Part shown: positions 35,978 to 43,321 of the stretch, one piece after another
How positions within the stretch are numbered: the stretch's first letter is position 1
Layout of the letters: each line of letters starts with the position of its first letter
NCBI RefSeq assembly: GCF_007994985.1
Contig: NZ_VOQF01000006.1
Span: 186,001 to 250,000 of the forward strand
Source: Metabacillus litoralis
GTDB taxonomy: Bacteria > Bacillota > Bacilli > Bacillales > Bacillaceae
DNA length: 64,000 nucleotides
Reading direction: 5' to 3'
Position numbers and translations under genes: made by a program
The notes under the pieces: model-generated
What the model saw: only the letters and a program-made list of their open reading frames with translations
Databases searched by the model: none
Told to the model about the DNA's origin: nothing

Positions 35978-36742
35978 TTATATTTCTGCAAAATGTAAGT
36001 TTATTTCTCTATTTCTTAAGTTTTCTTTTATTATTTCGTCCAGATTTGTATCTGTCACGATTTCATTTACATCTTGAATGGAAGCAAATTGAATTAATGC
36101 TACTTTTTCAAACTTCGTGGAATCAGCTAACAAGGTAATATGATCAGCACATGCGATAATTTGTTTTTTCCAATCAGCATGAATACTATTAAATACTGTT
36201 AAACCGTGTTCAATCGAAACACCTGTTGTTCCGAAAAATAGCCGATTCACCCTCATTTTACTTAGCATCTCTGTTGCTTGTGCCCCCATTAAAGATGATG
36301 ATGAATCAATTCTTGTACCACCTAGTACCATCAAACGAACATTATGCTTTGACAGCAGCACATTCGCAATTTTCAAATCGTTAGTAATAACTGTTATAGG
36401 AAAAGCCCCTAATAGCTTTGCAATAGCAATTGTGGTGCTTCCTCCATCCATTAAGATTGTATCATTTGGTTGAATGAGCTTTACTGCCTCTCTTGCAATT
36501 GCTTCCTTTACATCACTATGACCTAATTGACGTTCAGCAATTGGGAGCATTCTTCCCTCATCTTCTACTAATACTGCTCCACCATGTATCCTTTTCAATA
36601 GTCCACGCTTCTCTAAGATTTCTAAATCGCCACGAATTGTTTTCTCTGTAACATCTAAGAGCTTACTCAATTCAGAAACTTTAATGATTTTATTTTTATC
36701 TAATTGCTCCAGTATTCTTTCATGCCGTTCAACAGCAAGCAT
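35978..36742 (-). CDS. DeoR-family regulator of the KDG (kdu/kdg) genes
   Basis: This 254-residue DeoR protein has an N-terminal winged helix with VTEKTIRGDLEILEKRGLLKRIHGGA. The C-terminal effector domain has DGGSTTIAIAKLL, TNDLKIANVL, LGGTRID and LLADSTKFE. It is third in kdgK-kdgA-deoR and ends at a terminator just before kduD. In B. subtilis the equivalent regulator KdgR is a LacI protein, so a DeoR member here is a non-homologous replacement. The repeated operator upstream of both kdgK and kduD is the probable target. The inducer is probably KDG or KDPG (inference). It is about one-third identical by eye to the RhaR-like protein. Confidence 0.88.
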   Translation of the reverse strand: MLAVERHERILEQLDKNKIIKVSELSKLLDVTEKTIRGDLEILEKRGLLKRIHGGAVLVEDEGRMLPIAERQLGHSDVKEAIAREAVKLIQPNDTILMDGGSTTIAIAKLLGAFPITVITNDLKIANVLLSKHNVRLMVLGGTRIDSSSSLMGAQATEMLSKMRVNRLFFGTTGVSIEHGLTVFNSIHADWKKQIIACADHITLLADSTKFEKVALIQFASIQDVNEIVTDTNLDEIIKENLRNREINLHFAEI

Positions 36743-36830
36743 TATTAGTCCCCCGATACTTCAAAACCATTCTATTTTAATGATACTATTATAGGCTACT
36801 ATCATACAAAATCAAACGTATAAAACTATA

Positions 36831-37469
36831 TTACTTTTTCCTTGCATCCTGAACAGCTTTTATAAATGCAGATGCTGTTTCTGTTATTTCACTTAAATAC
36901 TGTTCACTAAGCTCTTTTTTTGTATTCACTAAAGAACTTCCTACTCCTACTCCAGAAGCTCCTGCCTTAATGTATTCTCCAACATTAGCAACAGATATTC
37001 CCCCAGTTGTGATCAGTGGAATTTGTGGTAGCGGTCCATGAATATCCTTAATATAAGATGGTCCAAATACATTAGCTGGAAATACTTTGACAAGATCAGC
37101 ACCATTTTCATAGGCTGAGAGAATTTCAGTTGGTGTTAAAGCACCTGGAATACTAACGACACCATATCTTTTAGCCATTTCAATTGTTTTACTATTGATC
37201 GTTGGTGAAAAAATAAACTTCGCTCCTGACATAATAGCAGTTCTAGCTGTTTCAGGGTCTAAAACAGTTCCTGCTCCAACCAATACATCATTCAGCTCTA
37301 AAGATGCTTTTTCGATGGCTGCACAAGCTCCTGGTGTTTCAACTGTGATTTCTAAAACCTTTACTCCACCTTTACTTAGTGCTTCACCAATAAGTGCAAT
37401 ATTATCTACTGTAGCCCCACGAATAACAGCAGCAACTCCAGTTTGCTTTATAATCTCAATATGTCCCAT
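36831..37469 (-). CDS. kdgA: 2-keto-3-deoxy-6-phosphogluconate aldolase
   Basis: This 212-residue class I aldolase splits KDPG into pyruvate and glyceraldehyde-3-phosphate. The Schiff-base Lys is in ADLVKVFPAN and the supporting Glu in VLEITVETPG. The Arg is in VAAVIRG, and the phosphate site is TTGGISVANVGEYIKAGASGVGVGS. The start is the ATG at 37469 after GGGGGATG; the frame extends 11 codons upstream into kdgK without a ribosome site. It lies 13 bases after the kdgK stop, so it is an operon. Confidence 0.95.
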   Translation of the reverse strand: MGHIEIIKQTGVAAVIRGATVDNIALIGEALSKGGVKVLEITVETPGACAAIEKASLELNDVLVGAGTVLDPETARTAIMSGAKFIFSPTINSKTIEMAKRYGVVSIPGALTPTEILSAYENGADLVKVFPANVFGPSYIKDIHGPLPQIPLITTGGISVANVGEYIKAGASGVGVGSSLVNTKKELSEQYLSEITETASAFIKAVQDARKK

Positions 37470-37482
37470 TTCTGCATCCCCC

Positions 37483-38433
37483 TTAACGTATAACATCTTC
37501 ACGATTATTTGATAAAAGCTGCTCTACTTCATCTCGTTCAGGTAAGCCGTCAACATCTCCATTTACCATTGTCACGAGTGCTCCTACTGCATTTGCTCGT
37601 TCGACTGCTTTCTTTAGCTCAATTCCATCCAGTAATCCTGACAAAAAGCCTGCAGCAAAGCCATCTCCAGCACCTATTGGATCCACCACTTGCTTAACTG
37701 GAAATCCAGAAATTAAACCGCTTTCTTTTCCAGTGAAATAAAAAGCACCTTCTGCTCCAATCTTCAACACAACGATTGATGCACCATGGTTTAAAAATAA
37801 TTGCCCTAGTTTATGTGGGTCACTTTCACCAAATAGAAATTCTCCCTCAGCAACACCAGGTAAAATAATATCTGCTTCTGCAGCAATTTCTAGTAATGTT
37901 TTTCTCGCTTCTTCTTCACCCCAAAGCTTTGTTCGTAAATTAGGATCAAAGACAATTGTCGTTCCTTCACTTTTAGCCAGCTTAATTGCTTCAAAGATTG
38001 TTTCTTTACAGCTATCACTAAGTGCCGGAGTAATTCCTGTAATATGAAGATATTTTGCTTTTGCTAAATACTCTTTATCTAGATTTTCTGGTGATAGTTT
38101 ACTAGCGGCAGAGCCTTTTCGATAATAATAAACTCTCGTATTATGCTGCCTTCTCGGTTCTTTAAAGTAAATTCCTGTTGGTGCATCTTGATCAAAGGTT
38201 ACTTGAGTTACATCAACATTTTCAGCCTTTAAAAAACCAAGAATTGCTTTCCCGAATTCATCATCTCCAAGCTTACTTATCCAACCTGACTTATGACCTA
38301 ATCTTGCTAATCCAACAGCAACATTTGATTCCGCTCCACCAATCCTGTTTGTAAACTGTGTAGCATTTCTCATAAAACCATCACTCGTTGGAGTAAATAC
38401 CACCATTGATTCCCCTATTGTAATAACATCCAT
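37483..38433 (-). CDS. kdgK: 2-keto-3-deoxygluconate kinase (PfkB family)
   Basis: This 316-residue ribokinase-family enzyme phosphorylates KDG to KDPG. The N-terminal MDVITIGESMVVFTP is typical. The first signature region is NRIGGAESNVAVGLARLGH, and the second, with catalytic base Asp, is VVDPIGAGDGFAAGFLSGLL. The start is the ATG at 38433 after AAGGGGGAT; an earlier in-frame start is less likely. It is the first gene of kdgK-kdgA-deoR, with the shared operator 50-70 bases upstream. Confidence 0.95.
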   Translation of the reverse strand: MDVITIGESMVVFTPTSDGFMRNATQFTNRIGGAESNVAVGLARLGHKSGWISKLGDDEFGKAILGFLKAENVDVTQVTFDQDAPTGIYFKEPRRQHNTRVYYYRKGSAASKLSPENLDKEYLAKAKYLHITGITPALSDSCKETIFEAIKLAKSEGTTIVFDPNLRTKLWGEEEARKTLLEIAAEADIILPGVAEGEFLFGESDPHKLGQLFLNHGASIVVLKIGAEGAFYFTGKESGLISGFPVKQVVDPIGAGDGFAAGFLSGLLDGIELKKAVERANAVGALVTMVNGDVDGLPERDEVEQLLSNNREDVIR

Positions 38434-38460
38434 CTCACAATATCCCCCTTTTGTGTGCAA

Positions 38461-38502
38461 TTATGTTCGTTAACTAATTTTATTGTTCGTTTATGTTTAT
38501 TA
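38461..38502 (-). promoter_or_regulatory. kdgK operator region
   Basis: TTATGTTCGTTAA (38461-38473) and TTGTTCGTTTATGTTTATTA (38483-38502) share the ATGTTCGTT/GTTCGTTTATG core. The second is 19/20 identical to the site at kduD. The rest of 38503-38734 holds ATATAA-type promoter-like sequence and nothing else I can identify. Confidence 0.7.
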
Positions 38503-38734
38503 AGTATATAATGTTCTGACGATTTTCTCTATACTTTTTATTGATATATTGAAAATTATGATGAGAATTTAATCTAGATGTTCAAACTTTATAAGCACTC
38601 ATAACTTCCTCCCCATGCTAGTTCAAAAAATGAAAAGGTAGCTTGCACACAATTTATCAAAAAAATAAAGACTTATAATTTCATTTCAATTTATATAGCA
38701 TTAGTGTTGGTAATAAACAAAGTAGGGGTGTAGC

Positions 38735-39382
38735 ATGGGTAAAAATATAAAAATTGATTCTCCAAAAATCGCAGGAGAATTAGAAAAAGTAAATTTCCAG
38801 GATATTTATTATGAAGAAGATCCACAATTAATGAATTGTATGGTTAGTAGTGCACAAGTTGATAATGAGGAAATTAATCGAGTAATCTTTTCAAAGGTTA
38901 TCTTTAAAAATGTAACGTTTTTGAACTCTTCCTTTTTTAACATCGATATGACTGACGTTATATTTGAAAATTGTAATCTATCTAATGCACGGTTTTGTGA
39001 TGGTATTATTCATAGAGTCACATTTAAGGATTGCAAGCTTGTTGGTTTGGATTTTTCGAATGCTAATTTGGGCAATGTTACTTTTGATAATTGCGATCTT
39101 AATCTTAGTAGTTTTGCAGAAGCTCGTCTTAAACAAGTAGGATTTATTGAATCTTTATTAAGTCATACCAACTTTTATGATTGTAAACTGAACAAAGTGA
39201 GTCTAAAAAGCTGTGATCTTAATGAAGCTGATTTTACTGAAACTTCTTTAAAAGGAATTGATATTAGTACATGTTCATTTGAGCAACTAACTGTGTCATT
39301 TGAGAATTTAAATGGTTGTGAGGTTTCACCTAATCAAGCCATAGGATTTTCGAGATTGCTAGGATTGAAGATTGTAGAATAA
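38735..39382 (+). CDS. Pentapeptide-repeat protein
   Basis: This 215-residue protein consists mainly of A(D/N)LXX-type five-residue repeats from about residue 50 to 195 (VIFENCNLSNARFCDG, LVGLDFSNANLGNVTFDNCDL, LNEADFTETSLKG). They fold as a right-handed quadrilateral beta helix. The role is unknown; some relatives mimic DNA and protect gyrase, but many have no known function. The ATG follows AGGGGTG. It is on the plus strand and divergent from kdgK, with its own terminator. Confidence 0.9.
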   Translation: MGKNIKIDSPKIAGELEKVNFQDIYYEEDPQLMNCMVSSAQVDNEEINRVIFSKVIFKNVTFLNSSFFNIDMTDVIFENCNLSNARFCDGIIHRVTFKDCKLVGLDFSNANLGNVTFDNCDLNLSSFAEARLKQVGFIESLLSHTNFYDCKLNKVSLKSCDLNEADFTETSLKGIDISTCSFEQLTVSFENLNGCEVSPNQAIGFSRLLGLKIVE

Positions 39383-39410
39383 CTAAAGTAAGGTTATGTT
39401 TAATACATAA

Positions 39411-39450
39411 AAAGGAACCACCACTCATTAATGAGCAATGGTTCTTTTTT
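39411..39450. terminator. Bidirectional terminator between the pentapeptide and SulP genes
   Basis: AAAGGAACCA pairs with TGGTTCTTT across an inner CTCATTAATGAG palindrome. TTTTTT follows on the plus strand, and the mirror A tract serves the leftward SulP gene ending at 39488. Confidence 0.8.
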
Positions 39451-39487
39451 CAAGTTTTCAGATTTAGATTTTCTTAGAAAACACAAA

Positions 39488-41197
39488 TTATATTTGATAA
39501 TCCAAAACATGTGGATTTGCAACATCTGGTTTCTCTATATTAATACCTTTCGATTTTAACAGCTGCTCTAATGATAAATGATTACTTTGTTCTGTATATT
39601 TCTCATTCCATTTAGCTTTATCAACTGTATCTCGAATGGAGCCCTTCATGCTCGCAAATAAAACAGTTATCTTTTTGTTATCACAAAACTCAATTAAATC
39701 CTCTAGTGTATCAATTGATATTGTATCAACATCATTAACACCTGACATATCAATAATGAGCCATTTTACCCTTTTATACTTTTTAAGATAATACCTTATC
39801 TTTTCCTCAATATAGGAAATGTTCGCAAAATGGAGACTCGAATCGACTCTTAATATTAAGACTTCATCAGAAGTTATTGCTTCAGGATATCGTTCTACAT
39901 TGCGAAATGTTTTTTCACTTTTCACGTAGCCCATTTGGACAATTGATGGGTGTGAACTTTTATTTACTAATAAAAATAAAGTGAATATTGCACCGATTAT
40001 AATTCCCCATTGAATTCCTATAAATAAAGTAACAAGAAAAGTTGTAATCCAAATCCATCCTTCAAATCGTTTGACTTGAAAAAGATGCTTTAGCTCTTTT
40101 ATATCGACTAATTTATAAACGGCAACTAAGATAATTGCAGCTAAAACAGCGTTTGGTAGATAATAAAAAGATGATGTGAAAAACAACAACGTTAAGATGA
40201 CAAGGCATCCAGTTATAACTGAAGTGATTTGAGTGGCGCCACCTGATTGGTGATTAACAGCTGTTCTAGAAAAACTGCCGTTTACCGGAAAAGATTGAAA
40301 CCATGATCCAATAATATTTGATAATCCTAATGCCACTAATTCCTGGTTTGGATTAATCTTATATTTTTCCTTTTTAGCTACTACTTTTCCTATCGCAAGC
40401 GACTCCATAAAGCCTAAAAGAGCAATTGTGATTGCCATAGGAAGTAAAAGTTGAATCAACTCTGTGGATATAGAAGGAAATAAAAATTGCGGGAAACCTC
40501 CTGGTACTCTTCCTACAATCTTCACACCATTTTGATCTAAATTAAGTGATGCAACAACAGCAATTGATATAATAACAATTAAAAGGGCACTAGGTAATTT
40601 TGGAGCAGCCTTTTTCATAACAACTAAGAAAATGATGCTTATTACACCTATTACAAATGTAATAATATTAATCTCTTTTATTTCTTGAATGATTTCTATT
40701 AAAATAAGATGAATCTGTAGGTGGTTTCCAATTTCAATCCCAAATACATGTTTAATTTGACTAAGACCAATTGTAATGGCAGCTGCTGATGTATAACCGT
40801 TCATAACCGAGTGGGGAATGAATTTGACGATAAATCCTAATTTACTAAGACCTAACAGAAGCTGAATCATACCAACCATTAAAGCTAATAGAAGTACAAG
40901 CGATATATATGATCCTGACTCTGGAGCTTCAATTGTGGAAACTCCTGAAAAAACAAGTAATGATGTAATGGCCGTTGGTCCAATAGATAAATGTTTTGAT
41001 GAAGCAAAAATTGCGTAAATAAATAAAGGCACTGTAGCAGCATATAACCCCATAACTGCTGGAAGTCCAGCAACCATTGCATAAGCCATTCCTTGAGGAA
41101 TTAACATGATAAATAAAGTGATTCCTGCGATTAAATCTCTTTTAAAAAGCTCTTTATTATAAATTAATAAAAAATCTAATGGTTTCCACTTAGGCAA
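39488..41197 (-). CDS. SulP-family anion transporter with STAS domain
   Basis: This 569-residue transporter has the SulP N-terminal signature RDLIAGITLFIMLIPQGMAYAMVAGLPAVMGLYAA and about twelve membrane segments, then a cytoplasmic STAS domain (~430-550; LRVDSSLHFANISYIEEKI, IIDMSGVNDVDTISIDTLEDL). SulP proteins carry sulfate, bicarbonate or dicarboxylates; the substrate is not readable here. The start is TTG at 41197 after AAGGAGAGA. It is separated from the upstream kinase gene by a terminator, so it is not under the riboswitch unless read-through occurs. Confidence 0.93.
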   Translation of the reverse strand: MPKWKPLDFLLIYNKELFKRDLIAGITLFIMLIPQGMAYAMVAGLPAVMGLYAATVPLFIYAIFASSKHLSIGPTAITSLLVFSGVSTIEAPESGSYISLVLLLALMVGMIQLLLGLSKLGFIVKFIPHSVMNGYTSAAAITIGLSQIKHVFGIEIGNHLQIHLILIEIIQEIKEINIITFVIGVISIIFLVVMKKAAPKLPSALLIVIISIAVVASLNLDQNGVKIVGRVPGGFPQFLFPSISTELIQLLLPMAITIALLGFMESLAIGKVVAKKEKYKINPNQELVALGLSNIIGSWFQSFPVNGSFSRTAVNHQSGGATQITSVITGCLVILTLLFFTSSFYYLPNAVLAAIILVAVYKLVDIKELKHLFQVKRFEGWIWITTFLVTLFIGIQWGIIIGAIFTLFLLVNKSSHPSIVQMGYVKSEKTFRNVERYPEAITSDEVLILRVDSSLHFANISYIEEKIRYYLKKYKRVKWLIIDMSGVNDVDTISIDTLEDLIEFCDNKKITVLFASMKGSIRDTVDKAKWNEKYTEQSNHLSLEQLLKSKGINIEKPDVANPHVLDYQI

Positions 41198-41335
41198 TAA
41201 AGTCTCTCTCCTTCCTCTGAAGGCTATTTCATTATTTAAATATTTTCGTTAATTTTCACTTCGTTACATTACTTTTATTTAACTCTTTATAAAGAAAATA
41301 TTATACAACTTAAGTATAGATAAAGATACAAATAA

Positions 41336-41366
41336 AATCCAACCCCTAAAAAATCGAGATTGGATT
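41336..41366 (-). terminator. Terminator of the kinase-like gene
   Basis: AATCCAA (41336-41342) pairs with TTGGATT (41360-41366); on the minus strand it is followed by TTATTTG. The stem is short (7 bp) but well placed, 15 bases after the stop. Confidence 0.6.
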
Positions 41367-41381
41367 CAATAACATTATAAA

Positions 41382-42053
41382 TTACTTCCAAAAGAATTTC
41401 AGTTTAAGAACATCCTTCATAAATTCATCAATTGATGCAAAGCTTCTCTGGTTATACCACCTTTGAACTGTTTCCATTAACCAAAAAGGGATTGCCTTTC
41501 CATCAATTTTTTCGTAATACGCATCATATCCTTTTCTCAAATGCTCCCAGCGATGGTCATCTCCAGGTTTACAATATTCGGATACATCAATTACTTTTGC
41601 TCTTCCATTCTGTAGTAATATATTTTTCAAATGAATATCTCGTGGATTTAATTTTTGTTTTACTACATAATTCCTTGCATCTTCTACATCCTTGATTACT
41701 TGATAAGGAATATGAACTCCCTGTAGTAAGCAATCATAAAGAGTGATTCCTGATTCAAAGCTCAGAACTAAATATCGATCATAAGCTGCAAAACACGTTG
41801 GAAAATATGGTGATTTCTTTAATTGATCATAGACTTTTGCTTCTAATTGAATTTTATCTTGTTTATCGTCTGCGAATAATTTAAACGCATAATCGGGTAA
41901 ATCTATATATTGAAAAACAGCTGCATCAGTCCCGATACCAATGCATCTCAAATCATTTGAACTGCCAGTAATTGTTACAGGTTTATTGTTTGGGTTTGAC
42001 ATTATTTTTATTTCTGATAAAAGTTTATCAACGATTACCCATTTCTCTTCCAT
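41382..42053 (-). CDS. YrzF-like atypical serine/threonine protein kinase
   Basis: This ~223-residue kinase-fold protein has a reduced protein-kinase layout: a glycine-poor loop CIGIGTDAAVFQY, the ATP-binding Lys in YAFKLFADD, catalytic loop LNPRDIHLKNILL (an RD-type HRD equivalent), and metal motif KVIDVSEY in place of DFG. This is the pattern of the short Bacillus kinase-like proteins such as YrzF. Targets are unknown. I favour the ATG at 42053 (six bases after AGGTG); GTG 42062 and ATG 42056 are alternatives. About 200 bases upstream is a manganese riboswitch with two terminators read in the same direction, and a terminator follows, so the riboswitch seems to control this gene alone. Confidence 0.8.
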   Translation of the reverse strand: MEEKWVIVDKLLSEIKIMSNPNNKPVTITGSSNDLRCIGIGTDAAVFQYIDLPDYAFKLFADDKQDKIQLEAKVYDQLKKSPYFPTCFAAYDRYLVLSFESGITLYDCLLQGVHIPYQVIKDVEDARNYVVKQKLNPRDIHLKNILLQNGRAKVIDVSEYCKPGDDHRWEHLRKGYDAYYEKIDGKAIPFWLMETVQRWYNQRSFASIDEFMKDVLKLKFFWK

Positions 42054-42254
42054 CATTTTCACCTATCTTTTTGGAATACTATCTGATTAATAAATCTTAC
42101 TTGGGTTATGTGTATTATCTTATATATATTTTCTAAGAGCTAAGATCCTCCCACAAACCCAAATGTTCTACATTAATCTAACCACCTAGCATTTAATAAA
42201 ATTCCTAAACTTTGTAATAACAATCTAATTCCCTATCTTATTTATAATAAAAAT

Positions 42255-42278
42255 GACCTTTACTACCATGTAAAGGTC
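42255..42278 (-). terminator. Second (downstream) riboswitch terminator
   Basis: GACCTTTAC (42255-42263) and GTAAAGGTC (42270-42278) form a perfect 9-bp stem with loop TACCAT. On the minus strand it is followed by ATTTTTATT. Its arms repeat the words used in the first terminator and in helix P1 of the riboswitch. Confidence 0.8.
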
Positions 42279-42279
42279 T

Positions 42280-42317
42280 AAAAAAAGACCTTTACCAATC
42301 TAGAATTGGCAAAGGTC
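42280..42317 (-). terminator. First riboswitch terminator
   Basis: The minus strand reads GACCTTTGCCAAT..ATTGGTAAAGGTC, then seven T (42280-42286). Its 5' arm uses CCTTTG, which also forms the 3' half of aptamer helix P1. Closing P1 with Mn2+ would therefore prevent this terminator. Confidence 0.88.
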
Positions 42318-42400
42318 TCGCTAACAATAAAATTGCCAACAAAGCCGGGGTGTTTTAACCCGTAATGACGACTTTGTTTAACAGCTACTCCCCTTTGGAG
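42305..42400 (-). ncRNA. yybP-ykoY manganese riboswitch aptamer
   Basis: On the minus strand the RNA starts CAAAGGGGAGUAGC (loop L1), continues with a variable arm containing GUCGUCAUUACGGG and CACCCCGGCUUUG, and closes with GCGAGACCUUUG (L3 and P1 3' strand). These are the conserved blocks of the Mn2+-sensing yybP-ykoY class, which docks L1 and L3 around the metals. P1 pairs CAAAGG with CCUUUG. The usual targets are Mn2+ exporters (MntP, TerC/YkoY, P-type ATPases). No such gene lies downstream; the next gene is the kinase at 41382-42053. Confidence 0.85.
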
Positions 42401-42425
42401 TAATGACGTCTATTCAGTTAACCTT

Positions 42426-42454
42426 ATCTTAGCAAAGATCTGGTATATGGTCAA
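42426..42454 (-). promoter_or_regulatory. Promoter of the manganese riboswitch transcript
   Basis: The minus strand has TTGACC (42449-42454) and TAAGAT (42426-42431) separated by exactly 17 bases, a good sigma-A promoter. The start would be about 20 bases before the aptamer. Confidence 0.75.
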
Positions 42455-42540
42455 TTTATAAGCCAAAAACTTACAAAAGCTTTTGGCAAGACGATAAGTG
42501 TACTCATTTCCCTGCCTGATGATAATTTCTTCATAAAAGA

Positions 42541-42566
42541 AGGCTGCCCATTTTTTCGGACAGCCT
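42541..42566 (-). terminator. Terminator of the nitroreductase gene
   Basis: AGGCTGCCC (42541-42549) pairs with GGACAGCCT (42558-42566) with one G-U pair on the minus strand, followed by TCTTTTAT. It lies 7 bases past the stop. Confidence 0.8.
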
Positions 42567-42573
42567 CTCAGTA

Positions 42574-43059
42574 TTATGGTAAGTGCTTAATTTTTTCTTC
42601 GATTGATGTTCTATCTTTTGGAGTACTAATTTCCTCTGGGTAACCCACTCCAAAAACTCCAATCACATCATACTCATCTTGAACACCAAGAATCTCACGG
42701 TTTTTCTGAGCATTTCCTACAGAAGACCAGAATGTACCGACTCCTTCTTCCCAAGCTATCAGATTAAAATTTTGTACAAAGCAAGCAGTAGCTAGGGCGT
42801 TCTCTGCTTTTTCAACTTCTGTACTACCATGCTTTGATAAAACTGCCATTACAACAGGAGCATTGAAAAAATTAGCTTTATGATTTAAAGCTGCTCTTGT
42901 CTCAGGCCCTACCAAATACACTTCCCATGGTTCAGTCATTTTGTGATTTGGTGCCATAGTGCTTGCTTGTAGCCATTTACTAATTTGCTCCATAGAGATT
43001 GGATCTGCTTTGAAGCTTTTGATAGTACGTCGTGAATAAATGATATCAGTGATAGTCAA
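42574..43059 (-). CDS. Nitroreductase-family flavoprotein
   Basis: This 161-residue protein, short for the family, belongs to the FMN-dependent nitroreductase fold. It has the phosphate-binding N-terminal SRRTIKSFKADPISMEQISKWLQAS, then APNHKMTEPWEVYLVGP, ATACFVQNFNLIAWEEGVGTFW and the C-terminal VIGVFGVGYPEE. It probably reduces quinones or nitro compounds using NAD(P)H; the natural substrate is unknown. The start is TTG at 43059, eight bases after AAGGAGG. It is a single gene. Confidence 0.9.
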   Translation of the reverse strand: MTITDIIYSRRTIKSFKADPISMEQISKWLQASTMAPNHKMTEPWEVYLVGPETRAALNHKANFFNAPVVMAVLSKHGSTEVEKAENALATACFVQNFNLIAWEEGVGTFWSSVGNAQKNREILGVQDEYDVIGVFGVGYPEEISTPKDRTSIEEKIKHLP

Positions 43060-43321
43060 GTCATGTTCCTCCTTAAAAATATAAAATCCTCATATTTGCA
43101 GATGGAACCCTATAAGTATCCAGGAGTTCAGTTTCACAATAAGAGAATGGTATGTGACTAGGTTAAGATATTAGTTGTTAATTTGATTATAACAGGAAAA
43201 TAGGTATAATCGATACATTCTAGTTAAGCAAATTTTTCTTTGACTGAATTGCTCCATGATTTTATTTTTTTAAAAAATTGCTTTAAAAATCTATTTAATA
43301 GGTTTTCCACATGACTTACTT

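Noticed and set aside
35978-36742. Calling this regulator KdgR
   Set aside because: KdgR of B. subtilis is a LacI-type protein; this is DeoR-type, so the name would mislead even though the role is probably equivalent.
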